Of a stretch of DNA of 35,023 nucleotides, positions 15,307 to 23,647 are shown piece by piece. Origin of the DNA: Curtobacterium sp. VKM Ac-1376. GTDB lineage: Bacteria; Actinomycetota; Actinomycetes; Actinomycetales; Microbacteriaceae. Within the stretch, counting starts at the first letter, position 1. Each line of letters starts with the position of its first letter. Position numbers and translations under genes: made by a program. Below the pieces are notes generated by a model. That model did not search any database, was not told the DNA's origin, and was given only the letters and a program-made list of their open reading frames with translations. The DNA is taken from positions 1 through 35,023 of the forward strand of contig NZ_JADKRV010000024.1 in NCBI RefSeq assembly GCF_015351025.1, written 5' to 3'.

Positions 15307-15570
15307 TTAGGCCTGGTGTGCGGCGACCCAGGAGTACCAGGCGCCGAGCTGTGCTTGGGCGTTACCGAGGGCGGTGTGTGAGCCGTGGACCTGGTTGTCG
15401 TTCGTGTGGAGCTCGTACTGGTCGTGGTGCTCGATGCTGCCGACAATGACGCCGTCGGCGTGGGCGGTCCAGTCGTTGCCGGGGGTCGTGCTGCCACACG
15501 ATGTGTTGGGGTCGGACCATGAGTTTCGGCTTCCGGTAGGCGCCGCCGCGACGCGAGCTGGCGACGGCTT
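15307..15570 (-). pseudogene. C-terminal fragment of an unknown protein, no start codon
   Basis: A minus-strand frame from 15570 to the TAA at 15307-15309 reads like real protein: SWSDPNTSCGSTTPGNDW, then TAHADGVIVGSIEHHDQYEL, and ends LGAWYSWVAAHQA. It is closed upstream by a stop at 15571-15573 and has no ATG, GTG or TTG in frame, so the start is missing or a frameshift separates it. A neighbouring frame begins with an ATG at 15679 and could be the other half, but I cannot prove this. Family not recognised. Confidence 0.4.
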
Positions 15571-15747
15571 TCAGCGTAGGCGCTGACTCTGTGCGGACGG
15601 GCAGACGCCAAGACGTGGCGAGCTCAACGTTCCGACGTCGACGGTGCTGATGCACCGATCGATTCTCGGCGTGAGCCATAACCCGAACCGTCTATCCGTA
15701 TTCGGAACTCCCGCGCAGGGCTGCCGAGATGTGGGGATGATCAGTTC

Positions 15748-16691
15748 GTGCCCGAACTGATGCGCCGCACCCAACGGGTGGTCCAGACCACCGACCCGAC
15801 CGTTGCGGCCGAGGCGATCGCGCGCACGCACGTGACGCATGGTGTCGATGTGGACTCGGAGGGTGCAGCGTTCGTGTTCGAGGAGCGGGTCCGTGGGACG
15901 CGGCTGCTGTCGTTGGGGACCACGTCGTGCACCGGGGTCGTCAGCGGCGCGATCGAGCCCGACAGCGCGATGGTGCTCGTGTGGTTGAAGTCCGGCCGCG
16001 GCACGATCGACGGGAAGCCCGTTCCGGTTGGTCGTCCCGTGCTGTACCGGAATGATTCCCAGCAAGTCCGGTTCGAGTCGTTCCAAAAGGATGTGATCCG
16101 CATTGACCGGGCAACGGTGGAGCAGGTTGCTGCGCAACGGGGTGAGTGGGCGCCGGGACCGTTGGAGTTCCACCCGCACCATGTTCCCGAGGGGCCGACG
16201 TTGGCGGCCTGGTGGTTGATGGTCCGCACCGTCGCCGCCGAGGTGCTCGGCGGCCCGGAGGAGGTGTCGGAGGAGCGGGAACGCCAGTTGACCCGGTTCG
16301 CTGCCGGCGGCCTGCTCACTGCGATCCCGCACTGGCCCGTCAACCAGCACGTGCCGGCCGTCGCACGCACGCGGTTTGCTCGGGCGGAGGCGTTCCTGCT
16401 CGAGCTGCTCGTGAACCGATCACCGTGGCGGACATCGCTGACGCTGCCGGGTTGAGTGTCCGCGGGGTGCAGGCTGCTTTCAACCGGCACCACGGCATCA
16501 CACCGCTGGCCTACCTGCGGCACATCCGAATGCTCCTGGCACGCGAACGGCTCGAGTCTGACCAGGACGTCAGCGTCGCGGAGGTCGCCCGGTGGGCGGG
16601 CTTCGTGCACCTCGGACGCTTCGCCGGCGCCTACCGGGACGAGTTCGGTGAGCTGCCGCGGCAGACCCGGCAGGCCGCCCGCGGCTGGTGA
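15748..16691 (+). pseudogene. AraC-family transcriptional regulator, frameshifted
   Basis: The first part (GTG at 15748; ATG a few codons later also possible) has the sensor domain common in actinobacterial AraC regulators: VWLKSGRGTIDGKPVPVGRPVLYRND and LLTAIPHWP. Near 16410 the frame changes: LLVNR continues as nonsense, while the next frame reads REPITVADIADAAGLSVRGVQAAFNRHHGITPLAYLRHIRMLLARERL, then VAEVARWAGFVHLGRFAGAYRDEFGE. The latter is the complete double helix-turn-helix of AraC proteins. One base gained or lost near 16405-16415 explains it. With the shift repaired the protein would have about 314 residues. Its target is unknown; the nearest gene is the small protein at 16715-17008 on the other strand. 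Confidence 0.8.
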
Positions 16692-16714
16692 ACGCCGCCT
16701 CTGAGGAGGCGTGG

Positions 16715-17008
16715 TCAGGCGTTGTTGTGTATGCCGGCGAGGACGGCCTGCGTGCGCGCCGCGATGTCGTCCACGAAGGCGAGATCTCCGGGCTCGAGCA
16801 CATCGTCGGCGGCTTCCTCGGCGAGCACCGGGATCCCGGGCCCGAGCACGAGACTCACGGACGTCTGCGCGCCGGTGAGATCCACCGAGGGCATCGTCAC
16901 GACGTCGGTCAGAGCGCTCTGCCCGAGCGCGGCCGTGTACTGCAGCACGGCTGTTGCGGCGGCGCTGCTGGTGAGGATGGAAGACAATTCGTAGACGAGG
17001 TACATCAT
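16715..17008 (-). CDS. Unknown small protein, paralogue of 17451-17749
   Basis: 97 residues beginning MMYLVYELSSILTSS. It shares a clear pattern with the gene at 17451-17749: Y-x-A-x-L-x-Q, then DVV-x-x-P-S/T-VDL, then a core L-x-GPGIPVLAEEAADDVLE here versus L-DPGVPILVENAADDELD there, and FVDDIAARTQ versus FVDELTHRTR. The core looks like a small alpha/beta domain with a conserved P-G-x-P and acidic A-D-D; no signal peptide or membrane helix is certain. I do not recognise the family. No Shine-Dalgarno is evident. Convergent with the AraC remnant. Confidence 0.65.
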   Translation of the reverse strand: MMYLVYELSSILTSSAAATAVLQYTAALGQSALTDVVTMPSVDLTGAQTSVSLVLGPGIPVLAEEAADDVLEPGDLAFVDDIAARTQAVLAGIHNNA

Positions 17009-17450
17009 GGGTGGTCCGGTTCCGACCGCTTCCCGTCGCCGGCGGTAGCCGGTCGGCTGGGGTACCCCCTGGTGAGGGGGTGCTGGTCATTCGGGGTGGG
17101 GCACCCGCGACCCGCTCAAGAAGGAAGCGACCGTGTGCATGAGAAGGTGCACGTCATCAACAAGACCCGTGCCACTTCGACGGTACGTCCTACTCATCGC
17201 GGGGTGGTCCGTGACCGCGTCATCTGGACCGACACCGTCATCCGGAAGGCCATCACGCTCGTGAGATTGCTCTGAGCGAGTTCTCTAGCAATGGTTCTCG
17301 TCGCCCAAAGGTGACCATCCTGTCCGATCCCCGAGGCTCCGGCTGTGCCTTCCTGCCGCTGCCGGTACCGGTACCGGTACCGGTACCGGTACCGGTACCG
17401 TCGCGATGCCAGCCACCGACGCGCCGTACCGCAGTAGGGCAAGGAATGTT
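17009..17450. other. Intergenic region between the paralogues, holding (GGTACC)6
   Basis: No confident gene. A plus-strand frame ending at 17275 (GTG near 17135, after AAGGAAG) reads VHEKVHVINKTRATSTVRPT and could be a ~46-residue peptide, but support is weak. A short hairpin ACCCCCT/AGGGGGT lies near 17062-17080. The hexamer repeat is at 17364-17400. Confidence 0.4.
17364..17400. repeat. (GGTACC)6 hexanucleotide tandem repeat
   Basis: Six perfect head-to-tail copies of GGTACC plus one extra base. The unit is its own reverse complement. In two of the frames it encodes alternating Arg-Tyr or Gly-Thr. A second array of the same unit, four copies, is at 24117-24140. Confidence 0.95.
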
Positions 17451-17749
17451 GTGAAGCACATCGTCTACGGGTTCTCGTCCGTCATCGCCACGCACGATGT
17501 CCACACGCGCTCATCTACTACGCAGCCGTGTTGGCCCAGGCAGGAGCGAGCGACGTCGTCGACGTGCCGACCGTGGACCTCCACGGCGTCGGCGCGGTGA
17601 CGTCCGTCGTGCTCGACCCGGGCGTCCCGATCCTCGTCGAGAACGCGGCCGATGACGAGCTCGACATGTCCTACCCCGAGTTCGTCGACGAGCTCACGCA
17701 CCGCACCCGCGGCCTCATTGCAGACGGAACCCTCCGCCACGGTCTATAG
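17451..17749 (+). pseudogene. Unknown small protein, paralogue of 16715-17008, frameshifted
   Basis: The GTG at 17451 follows AAGGA at seven bases and opens KHIVYGFSSVIATHDVH, parallel to MMYLVYELSSILTSS in the paralogue. The match then moves to another frame, LIYYAAVLAQAGASDVVDVP, and continues to the stop at 17749 with VVLDPGVPILVENAADDELD and EFVDELTHRTRGLI. One base appears lost near 17507. If that is a base-call error, the gene is intact at about 99 residues, the same length as its paralogue. It could also start late, at GTG 17528, giving 73 residues without the N-terminus. Confidence 0.55.
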
Positions 17750-17874
17750 ACCTACCGGCACCCCCGCGCACGCGCCGGATGATGACGAGCACCCGCCTGT
17801 GCCCCGAGCAACAAGTGCGCGGCCACGGTTGAGACCGCCGACGACTCAGGCAGGGAAGTGGCGAGCCGGGGGTC

Positions 17875-18105
17875 TCAGTCGGACGCTTTTGCGGCTTTGA
17901 TGCGCTTCTGCGCGGCACGCACCGTCAGCACCGACAGGTAATCCTGCACGGTGCCAGCGCGGAGTCGTGTGAGCTCTTCCTCGACGACCGACCGTACCTG
18001 CGCTTCGGAGTGGTCGGGGAACTTGCCACGAAGCCGTTCGGTTGCTTCGCGGATGATCTGGTCGTAATCCGGTGCAGCTGCCATGCGCGCATTCTCCACG
18101 CTCAC
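17875..18105 (-). CDS. Three-helix-bundle dimerisation-domain protein, 76 aa
   Basis: After a short N-terminus, the sequence ATERLRGKFPDHSEAQVRSVVEEELTRLRAG, followed by VQDYLSVLTVRAAQKRIK, has the three-helix pattern of a small family common in actinobacteria: L-x-x-x-FP near the start, V-x-x-V-V-x-x-E in the second helix, and V-Q-D-Y-x-x-V-L-x-x-R-A-A in the third. Its molecular role is not known. ATG at 18105; a second ATG lies seven codons in. It stands alone, convergent with the paralogue gene to its left. Confidence 0.7.
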   Translation of the reverse strand: MSVENARMAAAPDYDQIIREATERLRGKFPDHSEAQVRSVVEEELTRLRAGTVQDYLSVLTVRAAQKRIKAAKASD

Positions 18106-18147
18106 GGTGAACCAATGGCGTCGTCGCTGCCGGCGGCAGTGCTCGAG

Positions 18148-18369
18148 TCATGTCCGAACGAGGGCGATGTCGTCCGGGTCGGGGGTGAAGATGTCCTCGA
18201 TGGGCCGCCCGAACACGGCGGACAAGCGCATCGCAATCTTTAGTGTCGGCTCGTACCGACCGCCTTCCAGCGACACCACCGTCTGGCGGGAGACGTGGAT
18301 GCGGTCCGCGAGCTCGGCCTGGCTCCACCGGTGTTCCGCACGGAGGACCGGTAACCGGTTGGCGATCAC
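18148..18369 (-). CDS. XRE-family transcriptional regulator, 73 aa
   Basis: A compact Cro/C1-type helix-turn-helix with little else: NRLPVLRAEHRWSQAELADRIHVSRQTVVSLEGGRYEPTLKIAMRLSAVFG, ending IEDIFTPDPDD. The GTG start overlaps the stop of the upstream membrane protein by the shared bases GTGA, so the two are translated together. Such short XRE proteins paired with small membrane proteins are common in Gram-positive bacteria and usually repress their own operon. What the pair senses is unknown. Confidence 0.9.
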   Translation of the reverse strand: MIANRLPVLRAEHRWSQAELADRIHVSRQTVVSLEGGRYEPTLKIAMRLSAVFGRPIEDIFTPDPDDIALVRT

Positions 18370-18764
18370 CGTTCCTCGCCGGCCCAGTGGCGCCATGTGA
18401 ACGCGATCACCCACACGAGTGCGGCCACCGCTGCAGGCACAGCAGCGGTCATCCGTGGCAGCCCGGCGAAGGCTTCCAGGAGTGAGTATGCGAACCCGGC
18501 GACGACCACCACCAGGACAGCCGCCAGCGACGCGCGCGCGGCGTCGTGATGCTCGACTCCCTCGGTGTCCCCGCGCAGCAACGCTCGAACCGTCGTTCCC
18601 ACTAGCAGTGTCAGCCCCGCGACCGCGACGGCGGCCAATGTCCACCCCGCCCAGCGGGGGAGCGCTTCCGATGCGTGCAGCGCGCCAGCCAGTACCGCAC
18701 CGACGAAGAACATCACCGTCCCCGCAGTGATCGATCCCCGCTCCCGGCCACTCAACCTGGTCAT
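18366..18764 (-). CDS. Small membrane protein paired with XRE regulator, 132 aa
   Basis: From the ATG at 18764 (the frame is open to 18827). Four likely membrane helices: SITAGTVMFFVGAVLAGALH, WAGWTLAAVAVAGLTLLVGT, ASLAAVLVVVVAGFAYSLLE and AAVPAAVAALVWVIAFTW; a polar, acidic loop joins helices 2 and 3 (RGDTEGVEHHDA). A candidate promoter, TGGTCA-17-TACCTT on the minus strand, would start the mRNA very near the ATG, so a leaderless message is possible. Overlaps the XRE gene by four bases. Function unknown. Confidence 0.75.
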   Translation of the reverse strand: MTRLSGRERGSITAGTVMFFVGAVLAGALHASEALPRWAGWTLAAVAVAGLTLLVGTTVRALLRGDTEGVEHHDAARASLAAVLVVVVAGFAYSLLEAFAGLPRMTAAVPAAVAALVWVIAFTWRHWAGEER

Positions 18765-18862
18765 GTCGACGAAGGTACACCGCACTTGACACTGTGACCA
18801 GCGCGCTTGCCATACACTCACCGACATGAGCGCGGTTGCTCGCTCGGCTCTCGGGTCAGTAG

Positions 18863-19051
18863 ATGATGCCGGAGAGCAAGCTTAAGGAAGCGTGCGCGCT
18901 CTACGAGCGGTCTGGCTTCGAGCCCGTCGTCGTCTTCAATGACGAGCCATACTCCGACCGCTGGTACACCAAGGCGCTGACCAGAGCGTCCGGTAAGCGA
19001 CCGTCCGACGCGGGGACACATGGTGCGGGCGTCGATAGCGTGAAGCGGTGA
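18863..19051 (+). pseudogene. GNAT acetyltransferase, C-terminal fragment
   Basis: The stretch ESKLKEACALYERSGFEPVVVFNDEPYSDRWYTKAL is the end of a GNAT-family N-acetyltransferase (A-x-x-LYE-x-x-GF motif and the last strand). The acetyl-CoA-binding part is missing: a stop codon lies directly before the ATG, and upstream there is only a short unrelated frame (ATG 18826, 19 codons) behind a TTGACA box at 18786. This looks like a deletion joining a promoter region to a gene tail. Confidence 0.7.
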
Positions 19052-19311
19052 CTTACGACCGGTGCGAGCCCTTTCGGATGAGCGCGGTCGATGCGGGCGG
19101 AGGGGCCGCGATCTGCTGCCGTACATCGGACGGATCGCATGCAGTAGCTGTACCCTCCGGGTGGGTTCGGTTTGAGCAAGCTCCTGGGCCTGGCGCCGGT
19201 GTGGCGGTGTCTTTGCAGGGTAGGACACCGTCACACCGGTCGGGCCCTCGCCACGAGGTCACCTCATCCGGGCGGTTGCCGTGGCGTGCAGCGGCGCACC
19301 GTGTTCTGTCT

Positions 19312-20238
19312 TTAGTGCAGCGCCGTTGACAGCTGGGCTTGTATCTGGTGCGTGAGGCCGCTGCTCGGGGTGCGTGTCGTGCTGACCATCCGGAGTGCTC
19401 CGGCGTGGGTGACGACGCCGAGGATCTGTTCACCGGCGACGCCGGTCGTCATCGTGGGTCCCCAGACGGACTTCGCGCTTGGGGCCTGCTCGGTGGTGCC
19501 GAGGTTGGTGATCTCGATGTCGGCGGCGGTCGCGGCGAGCATCGCGTCTTCAGCGGCGTCCGGTGTTGGCACATCGGCTGCAGCGAGGGCGGCAGCCCCT
19601 GCAGCGGCGGCGTGCCGTGCTGTTCGCAGTTGCGCGGTGGTGGTGCGTGCGAGGTTCCAGAAGTCAGTTGTCTGGTTCTGGAGTGTGACCATCGTTGCGG
19701 TGAAACGCACCACCACGTCGGTGTCGCCGCCGACGACCGGGCGGAGGTCGATGGGGATGTTGATGCGTACTTGGTCCTGGCCGGTGGCTTCGAAAAGTGC
19801 GCGAGCGGCTGCGGCACCCAGTGCGGATTGCACTGTGCAGCCCTCTGCACGGGCACGCTCGACGAGGGCACAGGTGTCGTCGACACTGAGGGCGCCGGAT
19901 TCCACCAGCGGCGGTGTCCCGTCGAATGGGCGAAGATATGCCGCTGTCCCATTCGTTCCGCCTGTGGAGTCTTCCCCCGGTTCCGGCGGGGCCGCCGTGG
20001 CGACATTGGGGAGAGCTGCCAGAAGTGTCTCTTGTGCTGCAGGGACGTCGTGCGCCATCGGTGTTGCGCCGTTGAGGATCGACACGAGGTCCTCCAGTGC
20101 GCGGAGTGCTCCCTTCCCGTCGGCGATCTGGTGTGAGAACGTCAGGAGCACTGTCGACGCTGCTTGGTCGTCGCGGACGCGATCTTCCAAGCCGAGCACA
20201 TCCTCGACGGCACCCCTCGTCACCATCATGCCGACCAC
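19312..20238 (-). pseudogene. Condensation/acyltransferase-like protein, N-terminus missing
   Basis: 308 residues as open frame. It carries the H-x-x-x-D-G active-site box (TFSHQIADGKGALRAL) of the condensation-domain/PapA/chloramphenicol-acetyltransferase fold, which moves acyl or peptidyl groups. It also has the later half of the fold (VRINIPIDLRPVVGGD, DIEITNLGTTEQAP, LGVVTHAGALRMVSTT). In the family the active-site box lies about 120-150 residues in, but here it is at about 35, so roughly 100 N-terminal residues are gone. The remaining start (ATG 20238) lies 24 bp from the divergent transporter gene, where the deletion may have occurred. No carrier protein or synthetase gene is nearby, so the substrate is unknown. 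Confidence 0.6.
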
Positions 20239-20261
20239 AGGCGACAGGAAGAGGTGGCGTC

Positions 20262-21305
20262 ATGAAGGTCGCGCTGACAAACCGGGGCGTGCAGGCGGCA
20301 CTGCTGTCCGCGGTCCTGTTCGGTGCCGGTACCCCGCTGGCAAAGCTCCTCCTCGGCAACGTCAGCCCCTGGATGCTCGCCGGACTGCTCTACTGCGGAT
20401 CCGGCCTCGGGCTGACCCTCATCCGGCTCATCCGCCGTGCACCCCGCGTGCACCTCGCCCCCGGTGATCTCCTGCCCCTCGCAGGGGCGATCGCGGCTGT
20501 TGGCGTCGCGGGTCCGGTGCTGTTGATGCTCGGACTGGCGAACATGCCTGCATCGGGAGCGTCGCTGCTCCTGAACGCGGAAGGAGTGGTCACCGCCGTG
20601 CTGGCGTGGTTCGTGTTCCGGGAGAACTTCGACCGCCGCATCGCCCTCGGCACGCTCGCCATCGTCGCCGGAGCTGTGGTCCTCAGCGTCCCGTCGGGGG
20701 CGAACTTCGGATCCCACTGCCGTCGCTGGCGATCCTCGGCGCGTGCCTGTGCTGGGGCCTCGACAACAACCTCACCCGCAAGGTGTCTCTTCACCGACGC
20801 AACCTGGCTTGCCGCGATCAAGGGCGTCGTTGCGGGGCCGGTGAACCTGATCCTCGCGTTCACGCTCCGCACGACCCTGCCTGCATGGCCGGCGATCAGC
20901 GGAGCGCTCGTCGTCGGGTTCTTCGCCTACGGCGTGAGCCTGGCCCTGTTCATAGTCGGGATGCGCCACGTCGGCACGGCCCGCGCCGGCGCCTACTACT
21001 CGATCGCGCCGTTCTTCGGCGCCGTCCTCGCGTTCGCGTTCGGGGACCGAATCGCCTGGCCGTTCATCATCGCCGGCGTGCTGATGGCCATCGGAGTGTG
21101 GCTGCACCTCACCGAACGGCACGAGCACACCCACACGCACCAGCCGCTGACGCACGACCACTGGCACACCCACGACGAGCACCACCAGCACGAGCACGAC
21201 GAACCCGTCCCCGCCGGCACCTGGCACAAGCACGAGCACCACCACGAGCTGCTGACGCACACCCACGAGCATTACCCCGACGCCCACCACCGGCACGCAC
21301 ACTGA
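20262..21305 (+). pseudogene. DMT/EamA-family transporter with His-rich tail, internal frame slip
   Basis: ATG preceded by AGGAAGAGG. The continuous frame (347 codons) gives an EamA-type half (VQAALLSAVLFGAGTPLAKLLL.. SPWMLAGLLYCGSGLGL) and most of the second half (YGVSLALFIVGMRHVGTARAGAYYSIAPFFGAVLAFAFGD), about ten membrane helices in the repaired protein. Between about 20708 and 20790 the frame is wrong: the +2 frame holds the expected helix PLPSLAILGACLCWGLDNNL. A lost base near 20707 and a gained base near 20788 explain it. The C-terminal 61 residues contain 24 His in repeats such as HEHTHTH and HHQHEH, pointing to binding or export of a metal ion; that is inference. If the slips are read errors the gene is intact. 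Confidence 0.75.
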
Positions 21306-21399
21306 AACGGCGTCTCGGTAGCCGGTCGTCCACCGGTGCAGGTTCGGCTCTCGGACGTCTCGTTAACGACCGTTCGTGAACAGGAAGATCATGCGCACG

Positions 21400-21445
21400 T
21401 TGCCTATCGGGCAAACTTGCCCATTGGGCAAAAGTGTTCTAGCTT
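21400..21445 (+). promoter_or_regulatory. Double palindromic operator over the tetR promoter
   Basis: Two 15-bp palindromes, TTGCCTATCGGGCAA (21400-21414) and TTGCCCATTGGGCAA (21417-21431), 17 bp apart. The second supplies a -35-like TTGCCC with a TAGCTT -10 (21440-21445) after 17 bases. The start point would fall at or next to the ATG at 21452, so the mRNA is probably leaderless. The likely binder is the TetR protein encoded next. Confidence 0.75.
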
Positions 21446-21451
21446 GGTCGC

Positions 21452-22063
21452 ATGGCAGACGAAGTCTCGTTCCGTGAGCAGAAGAAGGCGGCGATCCGTG
21501 ACGCGTTGAGCGTGACGACAGTGCTGCTCGCCCGGGAGCGGGGGCTCGATAACGTCCGCGTTGAGGACATCGTCGGTCGGGTCGGGGTGTCGAGGCGGAC
21601 GTTCGGGAACTACTTCTCGAGTAAGGAGGACGCGATCGCAGACCGCCACGTGCAACGCGTGCGCACGGCGGCCGTTGATCTGCTCCAGCGGCCACGCGAG
21701 GAGCCGTTGTGGACTGCCATCACGGAGGCGCTGCTCGCGCCGTACGAGGCGGAAGAGACGACGGCCGCTTCACGGGAGGAGCAAAGCGGGCTGCTTGCAG
21801 TGCTGTCAACACCTGGCATGCAGTCCGCCGTCGACCGAGGCGCCCGCGCCGCGAACGCCGTGTTCGCGGCTGCAATCGCAGCACGCTGTGACGCAACACC
21901 GGACGATCCCGTGCCCGGTCTGGTGTCCGCCGCTGCGCTGTCAACGTTGTTGACGACGCTGGAGTCCTGGGCGGCGCGCGCGGAGCCGCAACCCCTACAG
22001 CCGTTCCTCCGAGCTGCGTTCCAACTCCTCAGCGACGGTTTCGACCGCCTCCGCTGTCCCTAA
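21452..22063 (+). CDS. TetR-family transcriptional regulator
   Basis: 203 residues. Standard N-terminal helix-turn-helix: REQKKAAIRDALSVTTVLLARERGLDNVRVEDIVGRVGVSRRTFGNYFSSKEDAI, followed by a helical ligand-binding domain (MQSAVDRGARAANAVFAAAIAAR.. LSTLLTTLESWAARAEP) like that of actinobacterial TetR proteins with a MftR-type C-terminus. It is the first gene of an operon with a FAD monooxygenase (24 bp downstream), and two palindromes cover its promoter, so it very likely represses the whole operon until a small aromatic or drug-like ligand binds. The ligand is inference. Confidence 0.9.
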   Translation: MADEVSFREQKKAAIRDALSVTTVLLARERGLDNVRVEDIVGRVGVSRRTFGNYFSSKEDAIADRHVQRVRTAAVDLLQRPREEPLWTAITEALLAPYEAEETTAASREEQSGLLAVLSTPGMQSAVDRGARAANAVFAAAIAARCDATPDDPVPGLVSAAALSTLLTTLESWAARAEPQPLQPFLRAAFQLLSDGFDRLRCP

Positions 22064-22087
22064 ACAATTATTGGAAGGAAGATCATC

Positions 22088-23644
22088 ATGTACGACGTCG
22101 TTATCGTCGGAGGAGGACCCGTTGGCGTCTTCGTCGCCTGCGAGCTGAAGCTCGCGGGTGTGAACCCCCTCGTTCTCGAACGCCTCCCCGAGATCAACCA
22201 GTGGGACAAGGCGCACGGCCTGACCGGGCAGGTCGTCCGGCTACTGGACCAGAGAGGCCTCTTCGAGCGATGCGCCGGAACTGCCGTCCCGGAGCCTGCT
22301 CCGGGATTCTTCTTCGGGGCGCTGCCGTTGCCGCTGCATGTGCTCGGCGACCGCAACCCGATGTACCTGCTCCACATCAACCAGCGCGACCTCGAGCGCG
22401 TACTCAACGACCGCGCAGCAGAACTCGGCGTTGAGATCCGTCGCGGCGTCGAGATGCGCTCCTTCACCCAACACGACGACTCCGTCACCGTCGACGTTGT
22501 CGACGTCGCGACGGGGACTAAGAGCACCGTGTCGGCGCAGTACCTGGTGGGGAGTGACGGGGCGCGGAGCACTGTGCGGAAGCTCTCCGGTATCGGCTTC
22601 CCCGGCAACACCGACCACCACATCGTGGACCGCACAGCCCTGATCGCCCCGACCAAGCAGCTGACGCCCGTTGGCCCCGGGAAAGTGCACGTTGCGGGTC
22701 TGGGGGAGATCGCGGAGAGCTTCCACCGCACTGAAACCGGCGTCGTCACCATCGCCCTCCGTGACCCGGAGCACCCGCTGGTCTACACCGCGGAATGGGA
22801 GGACCAGCCTGACCGCAGCTTCCCCGGCGAGGGCGCTGCCATGACATTGACCGAGATGGAGGACAGCCTTGAGCGTGTCCTCGGTGTCCGCCTCGACCTC
22901 CACGCGCCGGCGGACGGTGAGCCGACGTTGCTGCGCCGTCTGAGCGGTCGGAACACCCGCGTCGCGGACCGCTACCGTGATCGGCGTATTTTCCTTCTCG
23001 GCGACGCCGCACATGTGCACTCCGCCGCTGGCGGACCCGGCCTGAACCTTGCGCTGCAGGACGCGGCGAACCTCGCCTGGAAACTTGCCGCCAGCCTTCA
23101 CGGCTGGGCGCCAGCAGGCCTCCTCGACACCTACGAAGCCGAACGCCGCCCGCTCGGGGAGCGCGTGTTCATGCAGACCCAAGCGCAGACCGCGCTCATG
23201 GCACCCGGTTCCGATGTCACCGCCCTCCGCGATCTCTTCGCCGAGATGCTCGCCGACACGAACACCGTGCAGCGCGTCGCAGATCTCCTCGCTGGCTCGG
23301 ACGTCCGCTACGACATGGGCCCCGCGAACCCCGACGGTCCCACCGGATGGTTTGCGCCGTCAACACAGGTCGAACTCGCCGACGGGACCATCCGCAGAAT
23401 CCCGGAACTGCTCCGCACCGCCCACCCCATCCTGGTCGACGCGACCGGCGCACACCGCGACGCCATCACCCCATGGAACGACCGCGTCGACTACGTGCCG
23501 CTGGCCGCAACGCACGAACAGAGTTCGATGCTGATCCGACCCGATGGATTCATCGCGTGGTCCCACACCGACCCCGCCTCCCTCACAGAGGCGCTCTCCG
23601 CCTGGTTCGGAACACCCGAACACGGCTCTACCGGAACGGTGTAA
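22088..23644 (+). CDS. FAD-dependent aromatic monooxygenase (PheA/TfdB, RdmE-like)
   Basis: 518 residues, full length; GGAAGGA is well placed before the ATG. N-terminal FAD-binding motif VVIVGGGPVGVFVACELKLAG, the middle DG motif YLVGSDGARSTVRKLSG, and the second FAD motif RRIFLLGDAAHVHSAAGGPGLNLALQDAANLAWKL identify a class A flavoprotein hydroxylase. The C-terminal ~120 residues form the thioredoxin-like tail seen in phenol hydroxylase, RdmE and rifampicin monooxygenase relatives. It would use NAD(P)H and O2 to hydroxylate an aromatic compound. Control by a local TetR fits a detoxifying role, including possible antibiotic inactivation, but the sequence does not identify the substrate. Confidence 0.9.
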   Translation: MYDVVIVGGGPVGVFVACELKLAGVNPLVLERLPEINQWDKAHGLTGQVVRLLDQRGLFERCAGTAVPEPAPGFFFGALPLPLHVLGDRNPMYLLHINQRDLERVLNDRAAELGVEIRRGVEMRSFTQHDDSVTVDVVDVATGTKSTVSAQYLVGSDGARSTVRKLSGIGFPGNTDHHIVDRTALIAPTKQLTPVGPGKVHVAGLGEIAESFHRTETGVVTIALRDPEHPLVYTAEWEDQPDRSFPGEGAAMTLTEMEDSLERVLGVRLDLHAPADGEPTLLRRLSGRNTRVADRYRDRRIFLLGDAAHVHSAAGGPGLNLALQDAANLAWKLAASLHGWAPAGLLDTYEAERRPLGERVFMQTQAQTALMAPGSDVTALRDLFAEMLADTNTVQRVADLLAGSDVRYDMGPANPDGPTGWFAPSTQVELADGTIRRIPELLRTAHPILVDATGAHRDAITPWNDRVDYVPLAATHEQSSMLIRPDGFIAWSHTDPASLTEALSAWFGTPEHGSTGTV

Positions 23645-23647
23645 AGC

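Noticed and set aside
15571..16350. Minus-strand frames opposite the AraC regulator
   Set aside because: The plus strand encodes AraC sensor and helix-turn-helix domains; the minus frames are antisense shadows.
17194..17442. Minus-strand frame with Arg-Tyr repeats
   Set aside because: The repeats come from the (GGTACC)6 array and the rest shows no protein-like pattern or ribosome-binding site.
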